Part shown: positions 25,501 through 32,316 of the stretch, piece by piece
Numbering within the stretch: the first letter of the stretch is position 1
Layout of the letters: each line of letters opens with the position of its first letter
IMG/VR virus record: IMGVR_UViG_3300042327_000473
Coordinates: 1 to 45,133 of that record
DNA: 45,133 bases
From: a virus
Strand: one strand, 5' to 3'
The notes under the pieces: generated by a model
What the model saw: only the letters and a program-made list of their open reading frames with translations
What the model was told of the DNA's origin: nothing
Databases searched by the model: none
Made by a program: the position numbers and the translations under genes

Positions 25501-27728
25501 TTTTGGTCAAGGAAGAAATGGTCAATGTTTGTACCGAAATTAAATCTAGCACCAGCCTGTGTTAGGTCTGAGTGCATTGTGTTCTGATACGAATCCTTGG
25601 CTAGTTGAATGGCGTTTCTAATAACACCAAGGTCTCCACCCTTAAGCAGATAATCAATAGGCTTATCTTCAATAAATCTGTTCCAATATGAAGCAAGGAA
25701 CTCTTCAAAAAGACTGTGCAACTTTCCAGTAGTTTCCGTGCCTTGCTTAAAGTTTTGAATTACTTCATCCCAATGAGCACGAACTTTGTCAGAATGACCC
25801 TGTTCGTTTGTCATTGTACCATTGGCATTTTCAAGACCAAGGTAGGATTCTTTAAATTGTTCAAGAAGTGCTACAGCCTTTTCCTTAGGCATTCTAAGCA
25901 ACGCACCCTTATGGTCGGAAGTTCCAATTAATGCTTCCATTGCATCTTGATGGAATACCTCACGGTATCTTTCATCTAGCATAAGCGTGTGGAAAAGTTC
26001 TTCCTTTACTGCGGATTTAACAGCCCTGTCAGCGTTAATGATAGTAACCTTTTCTCCGTTCATCTTTTGTCTAAACGCAACACCGCCCCACTTGTCTGCG
26101 TTTTTCAACATAAACTGTTCGTATTCAGCCCACTCAACATCTGTCATTCTGCGTTTAATTTCGTCTTCTGTCAGAATGAGTCTGCGGGTATCTCTTGCCA
26201 GACGCTCTGAAGAGGCAATGTCAGACATAACTTCAAGTTTTGCTCTCTCCGCACCGCCCTTGTTGTCAGCATAGTCTCTTTCAATGTTGGTAAACAACCT
26301 ATGCAAGCCCTGCTGATTGGCTAGGTCGTAGTGTTGGGTAGCCCAAAGAAACTCTTTTACTACAGCACTTGGACCACCACCACCAGAAACCGTGTTGTGG
26401 AACGCACCAATCTGGTGGAACGCACCGCCAAGTACAAATCCAGAACCAATGCCGTTATAGAATCCCTCTTCGCCACCAAAGGTAAAACCAAACGCACCGC
26501 CATACATACCAGCGTGAAGCGTTGTCTTTACCGAGTTAGTGCTCCATTCAAGGAACGGAGACCCTGTCTTAGCCCAAGTGCCAGCCATAGCCGACACCAT
26601 AGGGTTGGAAGACTCCATCGCCATTCTCTCAGACAATCTCATACCTTGGAACTTCGGGGCTTCTTTAGAAAGTTTAGCACCTAGTTCTACCGTTTCTGCA
26701 CCAGCCTGTAGCAATTTCATACCACCCCAAACAAGGGAAGTTGTATCCCAAGCAGGAATCTTAACTTGGTTAAATCCAGAAGCAGTCATAGCACCTCTAG
26801 TAAGGTCTTCCTTGGCAACAATCTTACCTGTGTCTCCAACGAAAGCCCTAATGCCAAACATTGTGTGAAGATTTTCAAGCAACTCTTCTTCTACTTTTAC
26901 AATACCAGCCGCAACTCTTCCAGCCTTAGCACCTGCACCCTTGGCAACGCCCTCAATGCTGTTCAAAGACCAATGAGTTACATTAGCCAACTGAGCGTTT
27001 AGAGCCAGAATGTTGTTTGCTCTGCTGGCTCCCTTAACAAGGGCAGATTCAATGCCAAAGTTAGGAGCAACCCAAGATGGGTCTGCAACATAACTGACAG
27101 CCATAACAACAGCAGGATTCCACAGGTCAAATTTAACACCAGCAACCTCAACTTCCTTTGGCAAGAAATACCCATTCTGAGTTCTGCCTTCAATTTCTTG
27201 TCTCAAATCCAACATAGACATTAGATTCGAATAATACTCTTCATCGCTCTTGCTGGATTTATACAGCATCTTATGGATGAAACTGTCTTCATTGAACTGA
27301 CCTTCCTTGTACATATAGTACCAATTAGCAGTTCCCATAATTGCTCCCTCAACAAGTGAGCCAGCAATCTTTGGGACTTTTAGCGTTACCGCATCTCCAA
27401 GGAGTTCATATGCACCTTCGCCTAAATCTGAGGCGGTTTGTGCCATTGCCTGTCCAACCGTGCTAAACATATCCACCTCCCTCTTTGCCATAAAATCCCT
27501 ATACAATAGAGCCTCCTTGAAGTTAGGTCTAGCACCTGTGGTTGTAAATCTGGCAATCATTCCAGCAACAGCCTCTCCATCCATTTCGGTCTGGGGTGGC
27601 TCTAGAGCGTCTTCCGTAGGAGTCTCTGGGTCTTCTACTACAGGTTTTGGAGGAATGATAAGACCATACTGTTGAGACAGTCTTTCAAGTTCTTCTGGAG
27701 AGGAATAGTTATAATTTTGGGGTTCCAT
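16551..27728 (-). CDS. Giant polyvalent-like virion/ejection protein (3,725 aa)
   Basis: One uninterrupted gene covering a quarter of the genome. It starts in a TAATG junction with the preceding gene. Visible parts: a Pro-rich N-terminus (about 1-50); Gly/Ala-rich hydrophobic stretches at about 85-130 and 400-445 that could insert in membrane; KEELFH near residue 578, a possible degenerate zinc-peptidase helix; a Lys/Asn/Pro linker near 870-900; a segment at about 1265-1420 (YYSPTGWLHYTP ... FDYDLWLF) faintly like ADP-ribosyltransferase domains of polyvalent proteins; coiled coils at about 2190-2295 and 2705-2880; and a Pro-rich linker before a final small domain from about 3640. Size and mosaic layout fit phage large polyvalent proteins that enter the host with the DNA. 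I find no RNA polymerase signature by eye, although the N4 virion polymerase is of similar size. Confidence 0.75.
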   Translation of the reverse strand: MEPQNYNYSSPEELERLSQQYGLIIPPKPVVEDPETPTEDALEPPQTEMDGEAVAGMIARFTTTGARPNFKEALLYRDFMAKREVDMFSTVGQAMAQTASDLGEGAYELLGDAVTLKVPKIAGSLVEGAIMGTANWYYMYKEGQFNEDSFIHKMLYKSSKSDEEYYSNLMSMLDLRQEIEGRTQNGYFLPKEVEVAGVKFDLWNPAVVMAVSYVADPSWVAPNFGIESALVKGASRANNILALNAQLANVTHWSLNSIEGVAKGAGAKAGRVAAGIVKVEEELLENLHTMFGIRAFVGDTGKIVAKEDLTRGAMTASGFNQVKIPAWDTTSLVWGGMKLLQAGAETVELGAKLSKEAPKFQGMRLSERMAMESSNPMVSAMAGTWAKTGSPFLEWSTNSVKTTLHAGMYGGAFGFTFGGEEGFYNGIGSGFVLGGAFHQIGAFHNTVSGGGGPSAVVKEFLWATQHYDLANQQGLHRLFTNIERDYADNKGGAERAKLEVMSDIASSERLARDTRRLILTEDEIKRRMTDVEWAEYEQFMLKNADKWGGVAFRQKMNGEKVTIINADRAVKSAVKEELFHTLMLDERYREVFHQDAMEALIGTSDHKGALLRMPKEKAVALLEQFKESYLGLENANGTMTNEQGHSDKVRAHWDEVIQNFKQGTETTGKLHSLFEEFLASYWNRFIEDKPIDYLLKGGDLGVIRNAIQLAKDSYQNTMHSDLTQAGARFNFGTNIDHFFLDQKTGQRVRIPKLEKLMQHFVQRASRDMYQGWKVNPRKSKGIEIGVASQLEHLWTTNADGTSVRIAESVLQKESAVAMQGVMRGLMELDIKDRGLEISVIGKNAGGQEVEVGRYSKPKKEKKNNKPADGGKPKFNRLPNRDDLRAHWRTPKREMGLDEDVGSAIPEAESVAGDDVSGAGQWSVDKRRKFWESVWEGNPRVRLTGKATTAELKILSDYLPANTVARFAQLNTIIEMAREGVFGKNVSNIAKTEYIAKEREEADGSRVSGNNEIRHTNFIPVEINLYFERTKKMVDGVFETEVGGAEILVKSVDHDALLTRIDYAWNNWNETGMSWKTVRKLFETKSALYQSIKDMLTHYSNSETAEAGVRMFMKNGAVGARDAGHMRTIVNAVIGFHPTKEMIRTGEHSNPRWKLQNSGYALESKAGKIVLPDVVFDMNIRRMGSIKVRAGEGFGVDWNSAYVRSQYNHSPAKSKRDHEGNPLSSSELSALANTVYRNKDGEILSVYTLNKPHSTHTPINGSSVYDYVSEGLASRFGARGGEYYSPTGWLHYTPDMGQASMVSNGSMKTGYIDTQRHIDISDIHSNSPVESVVGVLVDRISSLSGVDKKSILAELLTIDTGEGVTIGELFNSKTDIFAKEGFDYDLWLFTPETVKFMKKHGVQSIEYQYHNPVSEITSSAVGLLDNNRFIENVSRRSEANYFAFSPAKKPKNGTNNPPKTISEVLEQKIRGLSDTTKINEAFLNWVVGADGVTVIENPKRITEEGLDLLVQEQLDKVGELTAKQNADKFNPQQRLEIAKQLREYTISALRKQLPHLVSNKILGEIADIALLGVSKNGVVESSIKGRAFGKDYHKNVLKVRDTVLARFRKGFLTKEKIEQSGIPMLSHIAEMSERDYQIFKAIPEYLEAVKAGKTAEWLQLEDNQSVLNDLFGKHGGIKKFYKKFDDVQKDIFFLLDQQLAKQVDNGDKGSMSIIDEQAMRVAFAEKTKAFLFETIRTSTMGAKERSQLLKTNNIYRDIKAEAEVTRALFRHHSDNIKGMVTAEFHERVMDTLIASDIQIDLKKGKLSKGRTYAEIADFVRANLYEQAKKGELTLGSYEAIAESVRLFYSLVNEGGVLGEGIVIDTAKVVKENLLKALKELEDGGFEGINWTHEGGRNSRFVVAVGKGDGLTNIDAMNLWHFEGTHFKVLEEGTGLNTSALTLRDIRTGEVIISSPMIKEQVGGFGKTVESAVVRQENIKRFLREATHMVNKRQPALALSRNFGEVKGPTKSYILSKYLQTVGGEESKSFVLGKSTFDNFALYKQGEYFVAVRISENDAPMSHHTDEVEFRDSKIPASEQIASLEKDLANGVVAKMVTNAKGKKVVQKKTATLDELVKLREKITRLKGKQTTDRGVVLHLDGDGGVNVVSTASSIMDMSKAIADLKRGTMPRKSFESYIKEIYRDHHYKIQQHKEKEQKRIAGVLDKKTGTLSKIKELQKQLEETQSVVRELFEKKYKELRKQKDAFGKEVYSDEDYEPAQVYKEVALQVSKDLKNRKQNVTNAQNKVYALEVALNKLGAFPELDKYSDALQQAWFERASFLGKDEDGKPYDTQNWLDTTLPMAQGETPMAYAKRLRDEYHKQLADLGVKEKSAQDLETLLDADKDNVATIKDKLRFLVRQYAEASGKKVTNKWIDGLFSIQEGDKTGNPYKKVINLKSLEGFVGAKSMAPRFLADTEGVAGKKQSFVTLSEMQTAFVEGILTIEDNWRGMTAGTLERINTLIARAENLQSKPEPRPVRPEGMSNAEWQLTELYYTEKEASRRHGYTMELPSFTKWVEINRNKFPKLAEEVVGKAGESELKPRSASWRGPIQARPKDIKLLVQEALRDANKERGLLYDDLIRAGMERVRSNPEFDLIEELNFVQKDHRFTQHEQAWMKDPVHRKKFQELKDQHSLDKQEGALTPIQADEKFIKNLKTEIWMTEIGAEGRDLVQTQVKIENLYAEVQRLYAQVDALEFKAHELELKGATVGDIASINAQKKHLESRIFDLNKEIKPLEARINQTLDVTNYKDKVEQFRQNNPALERLVQQMDEVQARIDELNVQAQEIIPPKVPVPDLTATNAVERNTIIRNNSRRATREMYKQIEKIRIEQGVLKQKLESLDARAEPLRKLIKSTGIVETPEGWTYPHHDAGKPPVDISPQQIAKYTNPEYQRVIDEIIQRRVNMDAYLIQRERSLIEKKAHAEERAKGYNEFVKRFEERAKALGYSSAGLIVTPNNPRTHQLYLAFPKVSYDLYGSMHPLDWSGSEWQIGFTNRGEKTLADQSSPVLKDIARGEKDRRLATLADYMFFAEEKAKYHMANPDLPISAEDALIIKMLVPNDVYTIPPSKLETINQKHWSELQRLRSGILDNLDLPANRKALVTRFVEDALDLVLGRRQDQVNAYIRLEGITEAQFQDRIKGMSPEEIGKLVQKKEYIEQAFYWLQDAKDVNGFIYLTEATKSYEAVDPKNKDSTKPFKTEKMTIQSIAEMEGFLAQLQESMDRRNISSMFDQMPYAKVLYEKLPLNERVNLNASVVERLALENNAGMARAQGLINAENQGRTPWFPDQGTLDYTGHDKDTIRLEHERIEKLLLTTMAVETSIARYKSEVTNFIATRTFAKEHLLSLVDSGVHFGNLNWADGDIATKADSLRYSNDGRYIIKRELHGKQKDGKSAFRYKLYFKGEQFVGVDGAKLLEIPTSEIGTFGDITQARVMAHFIEDDVVKLRHAQTLITGGQNDFSPVKVLGTIIPYSKENKGFILGSLASVPAFAKDVIEVYERSGGKPEHSSTLKRIAGQMQDFGELAYFRVNQNGQVVEKTKVITPSMVSKLSEFFDLSYTKDGHMLYTSKDRPVTPTVDPNSPSVANPPPTSAGDQPVLPKPTPDEQKLADITNFEAIENVQVEGQNYQNWQIIRNKLGYQIIRTKENGNQMFKLFNSASAYIGNYHHEQDAVDEIFAKEFAQKGLKYVR

Positions 27729-29788
27729 TATTTGGATTTCTTGGGTTCCATCTCACGCTTTTTTAGTTCTTCAAATGTAGGAATGCCAGCCTTATCTGCG
27801 ATTTTCATCAGTTCTTTGATTTCTTCAGCGTGTGCCTTTTCATCTATCTGTTCATCCATTTTAATCTTAAGACCAATACCAGCCCCGCCACCAAGAACCT
27901 TCAAAGCAACAACTCTCTTCATAGCATTAACAATCTTAATCATTGTTTCTGGAAGAACATTAGACATAAACGAAGCGTCTGTAACCATTGCAGTAAGTCT
28001 TGCATTGTCCTTGTCGGTCTCCTGTCCGCTCGCAATAAAGAACTTTCTGTATGTTTGAGCCTGTAGGGAAAGGTTGCCGTATTCACTCTGGTACTTAGGC
28101 ATAAACTTAAACCCAGTTGGGGTTTCTTTAATCATCTTTACCATTTCATTGCCAATTCTGTTAATGTCTACGACTACAGGAATGCCTTCTTGGAAGTTCT
28201 TCAATGCATCAAGAGGGTCAGCACTCATAAGGTCTGTTGCCTTTGTACCAGCAGGAACGGAAATAGTGAATCCTGCTCCCTTTTCACCAAATCGAACTCC
28301 CTTTGCATAATTTGCAAGAAGGTTGTTAGCACCCCGCATCTTCAAATCAAATTCGGTTTTGATTTCAGCAGGAGTCTGAACGCCCATTGCATTAGCGGGA
28401 GTCATTGTTTTACCATCAAGGCTAACAAATTGCTGACCTGTAACTGGGTTTGTATGAACAGGCATCATTCCGTTTCCGTTTAACAGCAAATGAGTTTGGA
28501 AAGAGAACGGCATCGTTTGCTTATTCTTTGCAAGTTCTGCTCTTACTTTTTCGTACCTTGCTCGCTCTTGCAATAGAGGAGATATTGTAACTGTAGTTTT
28601 TTCAGTAGGTGTGTACTTTTCTTTTCCAGTAATCTCAATATAGCCTTTCTTAAACTCAACGCCTTTAGGCAAAAGGCTAAATCCGTAATCAGTACTTGTT
28701 TTTTGAAAGAACTTTTTGTGCGTTTCAGTTTGCTTTTCTTTACTCGGAGCAAGCATTTCTGTTGCAACCTTATACGCCATATTAATGTTAGGAAATGGGT
28801 CATCAGCACCCTTTGGAATAAGTTTGTCGTAATTTTCTTGCGTAATAACACCCTGCCCAAGGGCTTCAGAAAATGCGGACTTAATAAACTTCCTAGTTGC
28901 TTGAGCGTCAATTTCTAGGTTTTGCTTAAGTTCTAGGCTTGGGTTAAAAGGAACCTTAGGGTTACCTGCAAAATGATTAGCAACAGCGTATCTTGGGTAA
29001 TCGCCTTCTCTTGCCGTAACTTCTGCTTTCTGTTCTGCTGTAAGCAAGTCTGACTTCTTAATACCAGTAGCCTGTAGTGCTTGGTCAATAAATGCATTTC
29101 CTACTGCCAATGTTCCGTCTGCATTAAAAATGTTGCCTACATCAAGTTCTTGAACCGCTCCATTTCCTGTAATAGTTGCCGTTGTTTCGCTAATATCCAG
29201 AGGAGTTTCAGACACTCTTTGAGAGAGAGCCAACTTATCTCGCATCTCTTTCTTTTCTAGTTCAGATGCGTTAAATTGCCTTACTGCTAAAGCATTATTA
29301 TCTTCTGCAACTTTAATTCTTCTTCCTTCATTAGTATTAGCAATGGTCTGTTGTTCTTCTTTCTTGAACACATCTTCATTCATTGCCCACGCCTTTAGGT
29401 CTTCAGTACTAATACGAGCCAGACCAGAAGACGCAGTTGTCTCTGGGTCTTGCATATTACCACCACCAAGTTTAAAAACCTTCTTAAGCAGTTCGTTACT
29501 ATGTGCAGGAGTTGTAGGCTTAATTACATAATCCAGTTGCCCAGAGTCACCATTGTCGTCATTTGGCTTTTCTTCCTGTACAAGATACTTTGAAAGATTT
29601 TGGTACGCTATAGCAGAAAGCGTGTTGTGTTCGCTCTGGGCTTGCCTGTATGCACCAACAGCATTACCAATGCCACCACCAAGGTCAGACAGACCTTTTC
29701 TTAGAGCCTCTGCACCTTGTGCGTGTGAGGGTAAAATATTTACCTGCGGAACTTGTTCGCTAGTATACTTTGAAAATGGACTAGGCAT
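27728..29788 (-). CDS. Probable internal virion/ejection protein (686 aa)
   Basis: Not recognised by motif. The N-terminus (about 1-75) is Gly/Ala-rich and helical: GAEALRKGLSDLGGGIGNAV then GAYRQAQ, a pattern common at the start of podovirus internal core proteins. A charged helical region follows (about 150-200), then a long mixed region, and residues about 640-686 are Lys/Glu-rich. It lies between the 281-residue candidate and the giant gene, the position of ejection proteins in T7- and P22-like late operons, and is coupled by TAATG to the giant gene. Role inferred from context. Confidence 0.65.
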   Translation of the reverse strand: MPSPFSKYTSEQVPQVNILPSHAQGAEALRKGLSDLGGGIGNAVGAYRQAQSEHNTLSAIAYQNLSKYLVQEEKPNDDNGDSGQLDYVIKPTTPAHSNELLKKVFKLGGGNMQDPETTASSGLARISTEDLKAWAMNEDVFKKEEQQTIANTNEGRRIKVAEDNNALAVRQFNASELEKKEMRDKLALSQRVSETPLDISETTATITGNGAVQELDVGNIFNADGTLAVGNAFIDQALQATGIKKSDLLTAEQKAEVTAREGDYPRYAVANHFAGNPKVPFNPSLELKQNLEIDAQATRKFIKSAFSEALGQGVITQENYDKLIPKGADDPFPNINMAYKVATEMLAPSKEKQTETHKKFFQKTSTDYGFSLLPKGVEFKKGYIEITGKEKYTPTEKTTVTISPLLQERARYEKVRAELAKNKQTMPFSFQTHLLLNGNGMMPVHTNPVTGQQFVSLDGKTMTPANAMGVQTPAEIKTEFDLKMRGANNLLANYAKGVRFGEKGAGFTISVPAGTKATDLMSADPLDALKNFQEGIPVVVDINRIGNEMVKMIKETPTGFKFMPKYQSEYGNLSLQAQTYRKFFIASGQETDKDNARLTAMVTDASFMSNVLPETMIKIVNAMKRVVALKVLGGGAGIGLKIKMDEQIDEKAHAEEIKELMKIADKAGIPTFEELKKREMEPKKSK

Positions 29789-29795
29789 AATTTAT

Positions 29796-30641
29796 TTAGG
29801 TTTGACCCCATTTTCCTCCTTTAGCAAATCCACCGCTTAAAGAATTTCCAACACCACTCATAAAACCGCCAATCATAGATGCGTTGTTAGATGCTGTTGC
29901 AGTTCTAGCCTGTAGTTCAGCATTATAGTTACTAGAGTTAATGTTCTGAGCCATCTGGTCTTGTGGGTTAATGTACTGTGGACCAAGGCTTTGGTTCATA
30001 CCCATAGCGTTAGACGCAATGCCAGTAGGACTAAAGCCCTGCATCATACCCTGCATCATAGGAGCACCATACTGAGCGTAACCCTGTCCCGCAATATTCA
30101 TATCATTGCCAAGAACTTGACTAGCAAAACCTCTCGACCTGTCTTCACGAATATTACCTAACTGGTAATTATTCATAACTTCTTGTGCAACTGCTTGATT
30201 ACCAGAAAGACCTCTAGCCGTCATAGCCTCTCTAGCCGACTGTTGACCATACCTCTGCATCTCATCAGTAAGACCTCTTCCAGCATTAAGACCAGCAACA
30301 GCCTGTTCACGCATTGTGTTCTGTAGGGCTTGCCCACCGCCAAGAGAAGACTCGTAAGCGGTTCTACTAGCCAGTCCAAGAGGAGCCATAGCGTTAGCAC
30401 CCATCTTGGTGGCATACTGTCCAGCCAACTTAGAAAACGGGTCCATTACCTCACCGTAAAATGTCTGGAGGTTATTAGCCTGTCCACGCATCTGCTCCAA
30501 CTGCAACTGTTGCCATTGAGGAACGAGTTTACGCTCGGCATCCAGCATCATAGGAGCCATATCGATTTGTGCTCGCATCGTATCCATCGATTCCTTGTAG
30601 TAATCACGAGGAGGTGGTGCGTTAACTTTTGTAGAACCCAT
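29796..30641 (-). CDS. Probable internal virion protein, Met/Gln/Gly-rich (281 aa)
   Basis: The protein begins MGSTKVNAPPPRDYYKESMD and has a helical part (about 20-75) rich in Gln, Met and Leu. A long Gly/Ala/Gln/Met-rich stretch follows (SSLGGGQALQNTMREQAVAG, MMQGMMQGFSPTG), ending in a Gly-rich tail (FMSGVGNSLSGGFAKGG). Such composition is typical of small podovirus DNA-ejection proteins that pass through the tail. The start shares a TAATG with the upstream gene. Function inferred from composition and position. Confidence 0.65.
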   Translation of the reverse strand: MGSTKVNAPPPRDYYKESMDTMRAQIDMAPMMLDAERKLVPQWQQLQLEQMRGQANNLQTFYGEVMDPFSKLAGQYATKMGANAMAPLGLASRTAYESSLGGGQALQNTMREQAVAGLNAGRGLTDEMQRYGQQSAREAMTARGLSGNQAVAQEVMNNYQLGNIREDRSRGFASQVLGNDMNIAGQGYAQYGAPMMQGMMQGFSPTGIASNAMGMNQSLGPQYINPQDQMAQNINSSNYNAELQARTATASNNASMIGGFMSGVGNSLSGGFAKGGKWGQT

Positions 30642-31057
30642 TAGTTTTTAAGATTTATAGTGTGAGGTTTTGAAAGTTTAATGATATTATCACCCTTTTG
30701 ACACCACAGTTGACAACTTGGGTCACTCTCTATCAAGGGGAATTTCTGGCAAATGTTGGTGCAAATCTTGCTTCTGGCAAGTGGATTGTCAACTAAGGCA
30801 TCCATAATGAAGTAATCGGTAGGTGTATCTTTGTGTCCGCATCGTCCTAGTACCTGTGCTAGTGTTGGAGTTTCGTTAAACTTACCTACTGGGTAGATAA
30901 CTACCACCCCATCAACCTTGCCGTTTTCAGTATTTGTAAACAAGAAGCCGTTCTTGTCTGCCCACCTTAACCACTCCTCCAGATGTATGATATCAAAACA
31001 AACTCGCTTGCCAGAATTTCTTTTGGCTTTTACGAAACTTGTTAATCCTTCAAGCAT
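30641..31057 (-). CDS. Hypothetical late protein (138 aa)
   Basis: A compact alpha/beta protein (HLEEWLRWADKNGFLFTNTE, then VDGVVVIYPVG) with five Cys residues in the C-terminal half, including SKICTNIC and SCQLWC. The strand-turn-strand pattern and the later NPLARSKI segment are faintly like GNAT-fold phage proteins such as T7 gp13, which is also 138 residues and located among internal virion genes. I see no clear match. TAATG junctions occur at both ends. Confidence 0.6.
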   Translation of the reverse strand: MLEGLTSFVKAKRNSGKRVCFDIIHLEEWLRWADKNGFLFTNTENGKVDGVVVIYPVGKFNETPTLAQVLGRCGHKDTPTDYFIMDALVDNPLARSKICTNICQKFPLIESDPSCQLWCQKGDNIIKLSKPHTINLKN

Positions 31058-32316
31058 TAAAGACTTTTGTGCTTAAAGATTCTAAAGATTGTTCTCCAAG
31101 GGAAGTTAGTAGCAATGTTGTTAGCAGAGCCAACCGTTGCTAGACCCTGCCAGTAAGCCATATTGACATTAGTGCCAGCAGACACAGGGCTGATGGCTGT
31201 AAATCCGTCAGTCTGGTTAGCCCAGCCTTGAGGAATATTCTGCATTGCGGAAATCTTAAACTTACCATCAAAAGCAACCGTCTTATTAAGAACACATTTC
31301 CAATGAAACTGTAATAGTGAAATGTTTGAGTTTCCGCTAATGCCACCATAAGCACCAGCAATTACATCCTTTTCTTGAACCCAATTGTTTGTAAGAGCAA
31401 TAACCCCGCCAGTAGTAGCCACAGTTTCCATTTTCCAATTGCTACCACGAATCATACCGTAAGCAGTAGACGAAGACGAAAAAGACATAACCTTCATATC
31501 TACTTCAACAATCCAAATTTCATCTGCTGGCTTAACATATGCAGAAGACAGAAACACTTGGTCCCAAGTGTAAGCAACATTGCTGTTACCCCAACCCCAA
31601 CTGGCGGTAGGAACCGTAACTTCAACTACTTCGTACAACTGAGGTAGCCCCTTGCCTCCAATTGTAGGAGCATTAACTAATTCAGTTTGACCAGCAACCG
31701 TAAGGTTTCCAACAACAGAAGAGTTTCCTGTAGTGGTAGAGTTTCCAGTTACAAAAGAACTTCCTGTAGTAACAATGTTTCCGTTAACAATCTCACTAGC
31801 CTTTCTTACATATGTGCAAGCGGTAGGAGAAGCCGTTGCGGTAGCCGAGGTAACCATAACATAAGTAAATGTTAGGGTAGTAACGGCAGTTACCTTAAAT
31901 GTACCATTATAGCCTGTGCCAGCACCAGAAATAAGAACAACATTATCTACAGCAAGTCCGTGGGCAACAAGAGTTGTTACAATAACCGTAAGACCGTTTG
32001 CACTAGAATAATTACTTCCAATAACAGCAGTCGAATCGTAAGGCGTAACTACAATATCTTTGTTTGCTAGAGCAGAAATGACCGAAGTCGTAACTGGAAG
32101 TCCAGAGCCAAGAAAATCGCCTACAGTAGCCTTCTTAAGAAGTCCACCATCATTGATAATGGTAGAGTCGGTAGCCTCAAGCGTGTTAGCCGTAACTGCC
32201 GTCTGGTCTGTAATAGCACCAACAAGAAGGCTTGATGCATCAACAAGTTGATTAAGGCGAGCACCAGTTACCTGCTGTCCGTCAATGAAAGTATCACCTT
32301 TAGAAATTTGGGTCAT
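31057..32316 (-). CDS. Tail fibre / receptor-binding protein candidate (419 aa)
   Basis: The N-terminus (MTQISKGDTFIDGQQVTGAR, then LNQLVDASSLLVGAI) is the type seen in virion-anchoring ends of phage fibres. Residues about 55-215 are Thr/Ser/Val/Gly-rich with repeat-like GNSTTTGNSSVVGNLTVAG, typical of beta-structured shafts. The C-terminal 190 residues are Trp/Asn/Ser-rich (SWGWGNSNVAYTW, NWKMETVATTGG) and could form a receptor-binding lectin-like domain. It follows the nozzle gene with a TAATG junction, the usual place for a fibre gene. Confidence 0.65.
   Translation of the reverse strand: MTQISKGDTFIDGQQVTGARLNQLVDASSLLVGAITDQTAVTANTLEATDSTIINDGGLLKKATVGDFLGSGLPVTTSVISALANKDIVVTPYDSTAVIGSNYSSANGLTVIVTTLVAHGLAVDNVVLISGAGTGYNGTFKVTAVTTLTFTYVMVTSATATASPTACTYVRKASEIVNGNIVTTGSSFVTGNSTTTGNSSVVGNLTVAGQTELVNAPTIGGKGLPQLYEVVEVTVPTASWGWGNSNVAYTWDQVFLSSAYVKPADEIWIVEVDMKVMSFSSSSTAYGMIRGSNWKMETVATTGGVIALTNNWVQEKDVIAGAYGGISGNSNISLLQFHWKCVLNKTVAFDGKFKISAMQNIPQGWANQTDGFTAISPVSAGTNVNMAYWQGLATVGSANNIATNFPWRTIFRIFKHKSL

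Noticed and set aside
16551-27728. N4-type virion RNA polymerase identity for the giant protein
   Set aside because: Size is similar, but I cannot see polymerase motifs by eye; only a profile search could settle it.
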